40,000 nucleotides of DNA from Chrysomallon squamiferum (GCA_012295275.1 CM022666.1:8604423-8644422); one strand, 5' to 3'. Counted from the first letter of the stretch, positions 10,330 to 21,320 are shown. Translations and numbers: made by a program. The notes: generated by a model from the sequence alone, not told the origin.

Positions 10330-10435
10330 GATTTTATTAGCATACATATTTTATAAATATTCCATTGTTTTTATTTACATTATTTATTTATTTATTTATT
10401 TATTTACTTATTTATTTATTTATTTACTTACTTAA
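10091..10435. repeat. Compound microsatellite: (TG)n, (TA)n, (TTTA)n
   Basis: (TG)n at about 10110-10131, short (TA)n, a perfect (TA)n at 10259-10322, then (TTTA)n at 10380-10434. Confidence 0.97.
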
Positions 10436-10723
10436 TGCCAAATTAATTTTCATCGATATGCAGGTCTAATAATTTATGTTTGAGTATTGACTTAAATTTG
10501 TAAGATTAATAAACACAACAATAACAACATCGAAATAATAATAATAATTATTTAGTTAAAGACAGACTTAACCTAAAACTGATATTTTGATTAAATCGAA
10601 ATGTACTCAGGTCTTTTTTGTGTAATGACGGTTATTAACTGTGAAACGTATAATCTGGACTCAAAAAACAAAGCTCTGCCGCCATCTTCTGCTTACTCTT
10701 ATTCACAATACAGAACGTATCAA

Positions 10724-11217
10724 CGTACTTACCATTACATACCTATCAACGTACTTACCATTACATACCTATCAACGAACTTACCATTACATACCTATCG
10801 ACGTACTTACCATTACATACCTATCGACGTACTTACCATTACATACCTATCGACGTACTTACCATTACATACCTATCGACGTACTTACCATTACATACCT
10901 ATCGACGTACTTACCATTACATACCTATCAACGTACTTACCATTACACACCTATCAACGTACTTACCATTACATACCTATCCACGTACTTACCATTACAT
11001 ACCTATCGACGTACTTACCATTATATACCTATCGACGTACTTACCATTACATACCTATCGACGTACTTACCATTACATACCTATCGACGTACTTACCATT
11101 ACATACCTATCGACGTACTTACCATTACATACCTATCGACGTACTTACCATTACATACCTATCGACGTACTTACCATTACATACCTATCAACGTACTTAC
11201 CATTACATACCTATCGA
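10724..11217. repeat. 26-bp minisatellite, 19 units
   Basis: The unit begins CGTACTTACCATTACATACC and ends TATCGA, TATCAA or TATCCA. Unit starts fall at exact 26-bp steps (10724, 10750 ... 11166, 11192), giving 19 units in 494 bp with no indel. Variants are single substitutions: CGAACTT in unit 3, TACACACC near 10945 and TATATACC near 11031. Two plus-strand frames run through as a 26-residue Tyr/Thr/Leu/Pro repeat because three units equal 78 nt. The frame from 10601 has about 35 non-repetitive codons in front, but I see no promoter or domain and do not call a protein. Confidence 0.97.
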
Positions 11218-11419
11218 CGTACGTACATATTAATGACTATTGCGCTTCTTTCGTGGGTATAGTGAACAGATGTATTGATTAGCAACACTGTTTTGTATTT
11301 CTTCTAATTAAATTGAAAACATAAACGATTGTGTTTGATATTTATTCACGTAGTGCAGGGTTGGAATGGGAAAAAGTGGCTTGATCCAGTGACGGGCAGT
11401 GTCGCAGGTGTCAGTAATT

Positions 11420-11630
11420 ATTATGGTGTTTATTAGCATGAGAAAGAAAATGAAAAAGAAGATAAGAAAAGAAAGAAGAAAAAAGAAACGTAAAGAAGAA
11501 GAAATGTAATCATAATAGATAAGAAAGAAAGAAAAAAGGAAAACAGTTAAAAATAATAATAATAATAAATAAATTGAGAAGAGAGAAATTAAAAAAAAGA
11601 AGAAGAAGAAGAAAGTCTCGATCTAGACAT
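11420..11630. repeat. Purine-rich (GAAA/GAA/AAT) low-complexity tract
   Basis: AAGAAAGAAGAAAA-type sequence on the plus strand with short AAT runs near 11550. Interval 11218-11419 is ordinary unique DNA without features. Confidence 0.85.
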
Positions 11631-11688
11631 TTTGTCTTAATTCCTAAGTCATGCACAAACCAACAGCGTCTGCTTACATAGCGTGTAC

Positions 11689-11698
11689 ATGACGTCAT
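11689..11698. promoter_or_regulatory. Full CRE palindrome
   Basis: ATGACGTCAT, containing TGACGTCA, the consensus for CREB/ATF-family bZIP dimers. Confidence 0.5.
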
Positions 11699-12042
11699 TA
11701 AAACGTGTGTACTTTTTGCACTCGTACGACAATACCGCGATCCACACGTTTCAACAGCAGCTCATAATCAAAGGCAATTAAAATAACGCTCGCCGGATTG
11801 TAATTTGATTTTGTTTTGATTCTTCCCGATCAAACATTTGTTGTTTGAAGAACCCGGAACTCGGACCAAATTGGCCAAACCTGCGGTCACTTTTTCGTCA
11901 CGAGCGACATCAAGATGAGCGACAGATCGAGATGGCCGCTGCAAGAATTTCGCTCTAATTCTCTAGGATCGCAAGAGTTGTTATTTCCAGTTTACTTGGA
12001 GGTTTCAAAGTTTGTTTTATCGCGACAAAGGCGGCCGCAGGC

Positions 12043-12061
12043 ATGCAAAGCATATTTGCAT
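12043..12061. promoter_or_regulatory. POU-type inverted repeat with octamer
   Basis: ATGCAAA, spacer GCATA, TTTGCAT. The right half lies in a perfect octamer ATTTGCAT (12054-12061). Inverted ATGCAAA/TTTGCAT halves resemble sites that bind POU-domain dimers; the exact spacing differs from those I know well. Confidence 0.5.
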
Positions 12062-12109
12062 TATAGGGTGTAGATGGCTTCGAAAACTTCAGATGTTGCT
12101 AGAAATATG

Positions 12110-12122
12110 TGACCTTTGACCT
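12110..12122 (-). promoter_or_regulatory. Perfect DR1 nuclear-receptor element
   Basis: TGACCTTTGACCT, the reverse complement of AGGTCAAAGGTCA: two AGGTCA half-sites with a one-base spacer, the consensus for HNF4, RXR and COUP-TF type receptors. Confidence 0.55.
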
Positions 12123-12469
12123 GTGGAGAATTGTCCTGCGCGGAGAATAAGGAAGTGTGTGAAGGCGTGAAACAAGGCCGGGGATTTTGTAAGTCAAGAA
12201 ACTCAAGATCTTAACAACGTGGGAAATAATCGCTGTAAGAGAGGGTGGAACGTGAAATTAGAGCCACTCGGAGCTAATTCGATACGTAGAAGAAAAAAGT
12301 AATTAAAGAAAAATAACCCAAAAAATTTCGTGTTTTAAGTTTTTGAATTTACTCTTAGGGTACAATTGTGAAAGATAAAAAAATATGTATATATTTGTCT
12401 TTGTGTAAATAAAAGGTTTATTTGGAGGTATATTTTACTATTGTAATTTCTGTGTGGTATTAGCATTGT

Positions 12470-12700
12470 GTGTATTTGTGTGTGTGTGTGCGCGCGTGTG
12501 TATGTATGCAGGCGTATATATGTGTATGTATAAGTAAATATAAATGTAGTATGTGTATGTGTATATATATGTATGTATGTATGTATATATGTATATATGT
12601 ATTTTTGTATGTATAAATACCTGTGTGTGTGTGCATGTGTGTAAATATATATTTACATATGTTCTAACGTATTTACGTATGTATTTATATACGTGTACAT
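12470..12700. repeat. TG / TATG / TA compound microsatellite
   Basis: Degenerate alternating purine-pyrimidine tract including a short TGCGCGCGTG core near 12488, a potential Z-DNA former. Confidence 0.93.
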
Positions 12701-12847
12701 TATGAATGCTTAACTGCAACAGAATAAATTATTAGAAATAAAAAATGAAATTTTGTCTTTGTAAAAAAAACCAGCAGTAATATAATTCCGTCATCTGTCT
12801 CTTGACTTTGCCGGATATCGTCTGCTTGTCGCTCGTGCTGACAGTAC

Positions 12848-13117
12848 GTGCTTTACCGGGTGTCCACCCTGGTTTTGACAGAGGCGGCGGATTTGGCAAC
12901 GAGACTCGATGAAGTCGCCCTTGCACCCCCGCAACTGACCTGTGACCCCGGCGTAGGATTTCAAGAGATTGTGGGAACCAAGCAGACGATCACACTCAAC
13001 AACACCATCGTCTGCTTGGCGGGAAGAAGCAGCCGAAAGACAGAAACAAAGGAGAGAAAAAGAAGAGAAAACGACTTCGTTGGTCTTACAGACTTAAACC
13101 TGCTATGTAAATTTTGA
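12848..13117 (+). CDS. Doubtful open frame in CpG-rich island
   Basis: An 89-codon plus-strand frame with mixed composition in its first 60 codons (for example TEAADLATRLDEVALAPPQ), then a Lys/Arg-rich stretch. A minus-strand frame overlaps (12732-12926) and looks equally plausible, so neither is convincing. The frame runs across a 13-bp inverted repeat (12978-13019). No domain, no splice site with a good tract. The island 12780-13110 is otherwise unique sequence. Confidence 0.15.
   Translation: MLYRVSTLVLTEAADLATRLDEVALAPPQLTCDPGVGFQEIVGTKQTITLNNTIVCLAGRSSRKTETKERKRRENDFVGLTDLNLLCKF
12978..13019. repeat. 13-bp perfect inverted repeat
   Basis: CCAAGCAGACGAT (12978-12990) and ATCGTCTGCTTGG (13007-13019) with a 16-bp spacer. 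A third copy, ATCGTCTGCTTG, lies at 12817-12828 in the orientation of the right arm. Confidence 0.85.
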
Positions 13118-13680
13118 ATTACTATGCAGATCTTGTCGTAGTTGTGTTTGCTGAAAGCACTCAAATCAGTGGCTGCAAATGAAAAAAAAAAAAGTGTATA
13201 TTTTTTTTCTTCTCTATCTCAGATCGTGATGGCTGGATGAGGCAGACATTTAAAATCTTAGCAAGAAGACTTTGATCTTCTTCTGTATTTAAGCTTTTAC
13301 TTCATGTTTATCCTTAACTGTTTCTTTAAGATGCGGAGTCTAAGAAACTTTGAAATGACTTTCATGAAGAAGAAAAAAATTACAAAAAGAAAAATCTTCT
13401 TTTTCACCTACTTTTCTACCGAGCCATACTCGTTATCAGTTGCCGTTTTTTCCCCATTCTAACTTGGACACACAACTGATGTATCTGTGGGAAGGTGTAT
13501 AACATAACAGACATCTTGTCTTTAGACAAGCCAAGAAAGTCGAGACGTTTACCTCTCACCGTGTTTAGTGTTAACAACGTAGTTTAAAAAATGTTTTCTG
13601 TAGCAATATGAAACATACACATTAGTAAGTAAAACAATTCTCCAAAGAAAAGTGGCTGAATTTTCTTTCGCTTGTTATCA
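13110..13680. other. Unique spacer
   Basis: Moderately AT-rich unique DNA with short A and T runs. CTTGTCTTTAGACAAG near 13515 is a small palindrome-like hairpin (arms CTTGTCT and AGACAAG around TT). No coding frame. Confidence 0.5.
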
Positions 13681-13778
13681 CCACACACACACACACAAAA
13701 TAAAATAAATTAAATTAAAAAATAAAATAAAATAAATAATAAATGTACAAATAATAAATAAATAAATAAATAAATTAA

Positions 13779-13841
<63 letters not shown>

Positions 13842-14005
13842 ACAACTAAATAAATAGTTAAATAAGTAAATACAGTAACATTTATTTATTTATTTATTGT
13901 AATTGTTGTTGCTCTTATTATGTCGTTTATTACCACTGCTACCACTACTCAATAATAATATAAATAGTAGTAGTAATAATTATAATGATGATGATGATGA
14001 TGATG

Positions 14006-14061
<56 letters not shown>

Positions 14062-14092
14062 TAACTAACTAACTAACTAACTTACTAACTAG
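13680..14092. repeat. (CA)n, (AAAT)n, (GAT)n, (AAT)n, (AACT)n cluster
   Basis: Several adjoining arrays: (AAAT)n about 13750-13845, (GAT)n about 13985-14007, (AAT)n to about 14060, then (AACT)n to about 14082. Confidence 0.95.
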
Positions 14093-14410
14093 TCAGATAA
14101 TCAAATAAATAAATAAATAAATAATCTCTGAAAACAAAACTGTAGCAAAACTCGAACTACTTTCTGACCTCTCGAGGTCAAACATCGCTGCTGAGTGTTT
14201 AAAACGGACACGTCTGCGTTGAAAAGACGTCACCCAGTAAATGTATTTTTCAACAACATCGCAAATACTTGGTAAACCTCCACAATAAAAAATAGATAGA
14301 AAGTCTTGTAAAGCTTTTAACTTGGGCCACAATAGCTGAATGTAGACTCGTACAGAGCATTGTGAGGCAGAAGAATGCGAGAACGGTTTCTCTTTAACAG
14401 AAGAAAACAT
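14093..14410 (-). CDS. Possible small ORF or exon, not recognised
   Basis: A 105-codon ATG-initiated minus-strand frame. Residues 1-95 have normal complexity (for example VYIQLLWPKLKALQDFLS and SICDVVEKYIYWVTSFQRRR), but the last ten codons run into a (TTTA)n-type repeat, giving Tyr-Leu-Phe-Ile-Tyr-Leu. A real C-terminus made of microsatellite is unlikely, so if coding it is a fragment or a decayed copy. No domain recognised. It also contains an everted nuclear-receptor-like site (14165-14180). Confidence 0.25.
   Translation of the reverse strand: MFSSVKEKPFSHSSASQCSVRVYIQLLWPKLKALQDFLSIFYCGGLPSICDVVEKYIYWVTSFQRRRVRFKHSAAMFDLERSESSSSFATVLFSEIIYLFIYLII
14165..14180. promoter_or_regulatory. 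Everted AGGTCA repeat (ER4)
   Basis: TGACCT, CTCG, AGGTCA: two perfect half-sites pointing outward with a 4-bp spacer; arms extend to 7 bp (TGACCTC/GAGGTCA). ER4 is not a classic high-affinity arrangement. Confidence 0.35.
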
Positions 14411-14639
14411 GGCAACAAAAACGTCACAGAATGATTCTTGGCGCCATTACAAAGGTCAGATTAAAGCGATAAAAGAGCCGCAAAGATGACAAGGCGATGG
14501 CAAAGTGTGTGCTTTTTTTTTCTTTCTTCTTTTAATTCTTATTCATTTTATAAAAGATAAAGAACTGAAGAACAATAAAAGAATTAATAAAGAACAGGAA
14601 TTAAAAAAAAAAATGTATCCTACTATTAATAATAGCAAC

Positions 14640-15179
<540 letters not shown>

Positions 15180-15180
<1 letters not shown>

Positions 15181-15830
15181 CTATTTTACTTTCTTCTTAT
15201 TTATTACTTTGTCAGCACACAAAAACACGCACACATTTTTCTTCATTTTTTTAATTTTTTCATTGTAATTATTATCAATGTAATTTTTTTTTTTGTTGTC
15301 GATTTTATTATTTAAATCTATTTTATTTTCCTTTGATTTTTTGTATCACTTTTATAAATACTATTATACTAAGATATATATATTGCACATTTGAAGAAGA
15401 GAGAAATAAAAAATAAAAATGACAATTGTAATTATTCCGTTTATGCCTTAGTTATCGTCTTTTTAAATATAATAATAATAATAAATAAATAAATAAATTA
15501 ATAAATAATAAATAAAAAGAGTGAGAGAGAAAACGTCACCAAAAAGATAATAAACCACAATAAACAGAATCACACACGCACACGCAAACAGAGAAAGACG
15601 CATACAAACACTTACAGAACAGAGACAGAAATAAACACACAGACACAAACTAAAAAAGCAGAGATAATTTATTGTACTTTAACGATCAAAGAGCTCCTGT
15701 GTTTTTCAACAAATCTTTCCGGATGCAGAGTAAAATAAAAAAAAAAATTAAAAATGCAAATCTCTCTCTTTTTTTTTCTCTTTTTTCCTTTTCTTTTTCT
15801 CTTCAATAACACAACGCACTTCCCCTTTGA
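15180..15830. other. AT-rich low-complexity DNA
   Basis: Poly-T and AAAT fragments, short (AAT)n near 15468-15485, and one octamer ATGCAAAT at 15754-15761. No gene seen. Confidence 0.7.
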
Positions 15831-16480
15831 TGACTGACATTATTTTTCATCATATTTAGCAATTTTACGGCTTTTCAAAGCGTAAATAACCAAACCTGAT
15901 GAAAATCTCTTTAATATTGAAACAAACTTCCCCGCGACGGAGCTAAAGATGTCGACCATTAGACATTATTCTTTGGAATAGTTTCAATAACTCATTTTCT
16001 ACACAGGATTCTCTAGCGATTAAGCCTCAGGTTTTCAATGAGGTATTATTCCTAATTTCGCTTCAGCTCCCCCGAACGGCAGAGAATTTAAGAGCTTTTA
16101 TTATGCGGCTGAAAATAGTGCATTGAAAGCGATCGCGATTTTCGGCAATGTTCGCGCGCCTCCGTTTCACCGCTCGTAGCATATTCTCGCTTCGTCGCGA
16201 AGTCTTTCAATGGATGGTTGTATTATTCATAATTTAGATCGGCTGAGAGAGCATATTGCTTTTGTCTAAACCACAGTGTAATACGCGAAGCCGCCAGGCA
16301 CCATAATAAAAAAAAAAAAAAAAAAAAAAAAGTCAGAATAAGCGAGTAGCAAAACTTAAATCGATTCTGTTCGGATCAATTCGTTTTCCAACCTGTCGTG
16401 ACCTTCCGCCATAAGCTCGTGCTTGTTCGCGCCGTTTCAACAATTGTTTAATGCTTTTCTCACGATGCTGGTCTATCACT
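15830..16480. other. Unique CpG-rich island
   Basis: Complex sequence with GCGATCGC (near 16130), TTCGCGCGCC and a CTTCG/CGAAG mini-hairpin near 16190. Interrupted by 24 A at 16308-16331. No coding frame. Composition contrasts sharply with flanks; a candidate conserved non-coding element. Confidence 0.45.
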
Positions 16481-16484
16481 GGAT

Positions 16485-16997
16485 TTTTTTTTTTTCCTTT
16501 TTTTGTTTAAAAAAAAAAAAGAAAGAAAAAAGTATAATAAAAAAGACAATAAACATCTCAAGGTTTATTTATTTAATTTTTACATTTTTTTTTTTTTTTT
16601 TTTATTATTTTTTGATCAGTCGGCATAAACAATAGCAGTTTTATGAAGAAACAAAGATTTTTTTTATTTTTATTTATTTAACTATTAAAATTATTTCATT
16701 AATTTTTTTTTTTATTCTTTTCTTTTCATTCCTGTTCTGCTCTGTTCTGTTCTTTATTTCTTTCTTCCATTCTTTCTTTCTTTGTTACACATCTCTCTAT
16801 CATATTATATTATTTATATTATTCTTACTACACCAGCCACACAAAAAAAAGCAAAAAGCAAAGTATAATAAATATAAAAAAAAAAGAACAACAACAACAA
16901 CTAAATAATAATAATGTAAGTAGCAGGGCCACTAGTAATGGTAGTTGTAATATTAGTAGTAGTTGTATTAGTAGTAATAGTAGTAGTAGTAGTAGTA

Positions 16998-17050
<53 letters not shown>

Positions 17051-17094
17051 GATAAACAAAGCAACAAGCCCCCAAAAAGAAACAAAGAAACAAA

Positions 17095-17125
<31 letters not shown>

Positions 17126-17202
17126 AACTAAACAAAAGAAAATGAAAATTTTATAAATTAAAAAAGACAACAAAAAAAATAATAATAATAATAATAATAA
17201 AA

Positions 17203-17235
<33 letters not shown>

Positions 17236-17250
17236 AATAAAAATCCCAAA
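16485..17250. repeat. Poly-T/poly-A, (AGT)n, (AAT)n, (AAAT)n cluster
   Basis: Poly-T at about 16587-16603, TTTC-rich to 16790, (AGT)n then (AAT)n at about 16940-17049, (AAAT)n at about 17092-17126, and (AAT)n at about 17178-17240. Confidence 0.95.
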
Positions 17251-17509
17251 ACTGAAACAAAAAATCAACAATTAATTAATTACAAATAATATTTACCTCT
17301 TAGTTGAAATTCCAAAATCATTACTACAACTAATAACCACTGATTAATATAATTACAAAATCCAGTAATAACTTATTAGTAAGACGCAAAAATTAATCTG
17401 CTTCTATCAAAAACCATCCTTCTTTTCAGTGCACATAAGCATCTTACAACCAATTTCCTTTTCGTTCACAACCAACCACATTTTAGGCTCAAGCGTTGTT
17501 GTTTTTTCG

Positions 17510-17701
17510 TTATTATTATTAATATTATTATTATTATTATTACTACTACTACTACTTTTTTTTTTTTTTTTTTTTTTTTTAGATGGACAGGAAATAAACA
17601 ATTCCATTGGTCAATCACTAAAGCTCCAAGGCTGCTAAGCCTGTTGTAATCTAGAAGAAAAAAAAAAGAACAGATTAAATTTTTTTTTTTTTTTTTTTTT
17701 T
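17510..17701. repeat. (ATT)n, (ACT)n and poly-T tracts
   Basis: (ATT)n at about 17512-17541, (ACT)n at about 17541-17556, poly-T at about 17556-17580, and a second poly-T at about 17681-17701. Between them lies a short unique piece. Interval 17260-17500 is featureless AT-rich DNA. Confidence 0.92.
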
Positions 17702-18165
17702 TAAAGAGCGCAAAAGAGGTTTATTTAAGAAAATTTTGTCGAAGCTTATAAATCAATGACTTGATGGCTACAAAGCAGATTTTTCTCAAATCTGATTGAC
17801 TTTTGATAATAAGGAATTGCTAGTAATACAAATCTCGTTTTAAAACTGTGATGATTTTAATGTCTGGAAAAACACATCTGTCGTAATTTTCAGTTATCCG
17901 AGTTTTACACTTCTGTTTTCATTCTGAAATTAACAGCGCCGCGATTATTTCAATCAAAATGATGATAAAGAGAAGGATGATAACGATAGTGATGAAGAAG
18001 ATGATGATAATATCATGTCGCTGAAACTTCTGTTATTCCTGTCATTTAACTACTTTTAATGATGATTATGATGATGGTAATAAATACATTATCATCACCA
18101 GCAAAAAAGCAACCATGATAGCGGAAACAAAAACAAAAAACCCAAAAACAAAACATCAACATCAG
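17702..18165. other. AT-rich unique spacer with GAT words
   Basis: Ordinary unique DNA becoming GATGAT-rich after 17960. No gene or site recognised. Confidence 0.6.
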
Positions 18166-18300
18166 CAACAATAATAATAATAACGACAATAATGATGATG
18201 ATGATGATGATGATAACAATGATACCAAGAAAAATAACAACAACAGCAGCAGCAGCAACAAAAACAACAACGGCAACAACAACGACAACAATAAAATTAT
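18166..18300. repeat. (AAT)n, (GAT)n, (CAG)n, (AAC)n cluster
   Basis: Mosaic of trinucleotide arrays with a short CAGCAGCAGCAG core near 18246. Confidence 0.93.
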
Positions 18301-18339
18301 TATTAATAATGATAATTTCTATTATATATATATTTTAAA

Positions 18340-18860
18340 AACCGATCATCTCAAGATTTTATCAGACATTATTTCCATTATGGACACAGTTGTTGAACCA
18401 AAAAATCATCGATTTCAAAAAGAAATATATCTCTTAGCGACACGTCACGTGATCACGACTGTCGATTTCGTGTGTATTAAAATTATCACCTAAGGGTCGG
18501 TCAAACAAAGTTTTCGAAACACGATATTTACTTTTTGTAATCAAATATTTGCGCTTTTCAATAGAAAACACTTTTCGGATAAAAAGAATGAACGATTAAA
18601 AATGGTTTTCCATTATTTCGAGGAAAACGGAACGTTTCTTTAAACCTTTGAATATATCTTTTGAAGGTGACCGCGAACTGTACAACAAAACCTTAACGGA
18701 TATAGGAATCCTTTCAGTGAGGACACAGTTTTTAATAATAATCAGGGTGGAGCCAGAGGGTGGATGTTTATGAAGTGGGTAGGGGTGTTGATGCCCATTT
18801 TGTTTATCATATCCGAATTTTTTAATATTTCTAAAACCTAAATCCATGTTTCACTTTTTA
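18340..18860. other. Unique island with overlapping palindromes
   Basis: Contains TCACGTGA (18445-18452), the preferred core of MITF/TFE bHLH-ZIP factors, overlapping CGTGATCACG (18448-18457). A minus-strand frame at 18596-18847 shows no domain; I do not call it. Confidence 0.4.
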
Positions 18861-18962
18861 CACTTTTTATATTGGTTATATAAGCATATTATGTGTATTT
18901 TGTAAGACAAAACACCCCAAACACACTGTTGTTATATAAAACAATTTAGTTTATTATTATAA

Positions 18963-19023
18963 TTTTTTTTTTTTTTTTAGATTTCTTACAAAATTCGCTG
19001 AAGTGTTATGAAAAATATTTATT

Positions 19024-19090
<67 letters not shown>
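18963..19090. repeat. Poly-T then (TC)n microsatellite
   Basis: Poly-T at about 18963-18980 and perfect (TC)n at 19026-19090. Confidence 0.97.
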
Positions 19091-19093
<3 letters not shown>

Positions 19094-19294
19094 ATACTTG
19101 CTCTCTCAACTAAATTTTACTGGATCAGTCCGTGCCTGTTTTTTTTACCTTTTTATTTTTAAATATATTTTTTAAAATACTAAATAAAACAATAGAAATT
19201 CTCCAGATTTTATAATTTAAACTTGTTTTTTACCAACATGTGAAGATACTGGAGATACAATTACACTATATATCGTGTTGTGAATATTCCCGAC

Positions 19295-19298
<4 letters not shown>

Positions 19299-19326
<28 letters not shown>
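19299..19326. repeat. Poly-A tract
   Basis: About 28 consecutive A, immediately left of the unique island 19330-19700. Confidence 0.95.
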
Positions 19327-19328
<2 letters not shown>

Positions 19329-19395
19329 CTCGCCAATTTTATCGTCAAGATCTAGCAAATATTTCAGCAGAGCCGAAAACAAATAAAGATTTAAA

Positions 19396-19599
19396 TTGTT
19401 TTTCTGTTTTTCCTCTGCCGGTGACCTTGGGGTGAAGAGAGGGATACGGGTGGGTGAGGCTTGTATTTCAGCAGATGAGGTAAGACAGGGAGGGTGTTTG
19501 TTAAGAAAACTCAAAGATGCGTGTGGCAAAGCTTTGATGGGTTTGTTGCAGTCGTTAGATAAACACACGACGCATTCAGAAAGGCAAAAGTTGTGTTGA
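19396..19599 (+). CDS. Doubtful small ORF in unique island
   Basis: A 67-codon plus-strand frame of good complexity (for example GIRVGEACISADEVRQ and LLRKLKDACGKALMGLLQSL), with a possible amphipathic helix in the second half. The minus strand over the same bases is also open for 146 codons (19266-19706), with a Cys-rich patch and a poly-Phe end from the poly-A. Two overlapping plausible frames weaken both. A good donor-like GAG|GTAAGA occurs inside the plus frame near 19478. No family recognised. Confidence 0.18.
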   Translation: MFFCFSSAGDLGVKRGIRVGEACISADEVRQGGCLLRKLKDACGKALMGLLQSLDKHTTHSERQKLC

Positions 19600-19712
19600 G
19601 GTAATTCGATGCAGGACTGAGAAATGAAATTATTCGTTTTATTCGTACACACAGATGCGTGCATATCCATAAGTGTGCTTAACCGCAGAGAAATACCGAG
19701 ATACATTCAAGT

Positions 19713-19713
<1 letters not shown>

Positions 19714-19776
<63 letters not shown>

Positions 19777-19818
19777 TATATATATATATATATATATTTA
19801 TGTGTGTGTGTGTGTGTA
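19714..19818. repeat. (CA)n-(TA)n-(TG)n self-complementary microsatellite
   Basis: (CA)n at 19714-19773, (TA)n at about 19776-19797, (TG)n at about 19802-19818. The CA and TG arms can pair around the TA centre. Confidence 0.97.
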
Positions 19819-19859
19819 CATAGATAGATTAATAAATAGATTTATCTAAATATTCACAG

Positions 19860-19982
19860 ACAAATATATACACACATGCATACACACATGCATACAAATA
19901 TTAACATACATGCGCACATACATACTACATACAAACTCACATATTAAATACATACATACACTGACAAAGAGATATAGGCCAT

Positions 19983-20018
<36 letters not shown>
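19860..20018. repeat. ATAC/CA tract and (GA)n
   Basis: Degenerate ACATAC words to about 19965, then a perfect (GA)n at about 19984-20018. Confidence 0.93.
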
Positions 20019-20021
<3 letters not shown>

Positions 20022-20159
20022 AGAATTTCAGAACAAAAGAATAAGTAAACAAACAGAAGAACAATTTCAAAAAGTTTTTCACTTACAAGAATAAATTAGC
20101 AAATAAAATAAAATAAAATAAATAAATGAATAGACGAAAGATCTAAAACAAAAAACGCT

Positions 20160-20580
20160 ATTTTGAACTTCCGTTTCCGGTTTGAAGGTGGGCTTATTAC
20201 GTCATCACTTCACGAGTTATTTTGTGTGAACAGTGCTATAAGATTGGCACGATCCTTAACAGCTTCGCAATAATGAGGGGACTGTATTAGGCAGGGGTCA
20301 ACATTTGTCTTTATTTGTACAGGTGTTGAAAGCTTTAGGTAGGCCTCCCAACTATTTGAAGTCATTTCAGACAATTTAGATTGTAATGTTAAATGTGGTT
20401 GGTCTAAAATAAACAGAAACAGAATGACGCGAAAGGAAAGTAAAGTCGTTTCGTCGATATATCAAAATGTCGACTTGTTAATAATGATTACGTCAGAAAT
20501 TACGTCATAAGAATATTCTACATTCCACTCGGAATTTTTATTGTTTTGGGGGAATTTTTAGATAATTAAGGTAAATTGTG
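20160..20580. promoter_or_regulatory. Island with three TTACGTCA (CRE/ATF-like) sites
   Basis: Identical TTACGTCA octamers at 20197-20204, 20488-20495 and 20500-20507. The last two are on the same strand with start points 12 bp apart, close to one helical turn. The surrounding 400 bp is unique, with no gene frame. TTACGTCA fits CREB/ATF-type or chimaeric C/EBP-ATF recognition. Confidence 0.45.
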
Positions 20581-20582
20581 AA

Positions 20583-20698
<116 letters not shown>

Positions 20699-20846
20699 CA
20701 ATGGAGATGTTTTAATCTCTCCCCTATCTGATCGACTTATTCAGAAACTAATTAGCTGTTTATTTAATCACTGGATAAAAAAAAAAAAAAAAATTAAAAC
20801 CAAATGCATTGAAAAAACACAAAAAAGAGCTAATAACCAACAGAAA

Positions 20847-20957
20847 AGAAACGAAGTGAAACGGAACCAACCGACATGTAACGAACCGATCCGAAACGTA
20901 ACGATATGATCCGGAACATAAAGAAACGAATCGAACCGAACCGAACCAAAACGAAGT
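20847..20957. repeat. Degenerate GAAACG/GAACC short-period repeat
   Basis: CGAAC, CGAAAC and GAACC words recur with roughly 5-bp phasing, giving an aromatic/Ser-rich minus-strand frame that I consider a by-product. Too diverged to define one unit. Confidence 0.6.
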
Positions 20958-21132
20958 CGGACAGAAAATCAAACAAAACTCTTACAAAATAATTCAAAGC
21001 AATGAACAAAATAAAATCAACAGATGAATTTAATGAATAGATTCACAAACAAAAATAAATTTCCATGACACTGCGTTGCCTGAAAACGACAGAAGACTGC
21101 TAATATACCAGCCATCGTTTTCTGTTTAACAT

Positions 21133-21320
<188 letters not shown>

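Larger units (their letters stand above)
11640..12290. other. Candidate regulatory island with CRE, POU palindrome and DR1
   Basis: About 650 bp of complex, CpG-containing sequence. It holds a full CRE palindrome (11689-11698), a POU-type inverted repeat (12043-12061) and a perfect DR1 (12110-12122), the last two within 80 bp. No open frame of note. Clustering of three intact consensus sites makes this the strongest enhancer-like island here; activity is inference. Confidence 0.5.

Noticed and set aside
10724-11217. Regular repeats as a CRISPR array
   Set aside because: Units are contiguous with no unique spacers, and the DNA is clearly eukaryotic.
10601-11282. Two overlapping plus-strand frames of about 210 codons with 26-residue repeats
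   Set aside because: Both frames are produced by the same 26-bp repeat. Two simultaneous readings and lack of a domain argue against translation.
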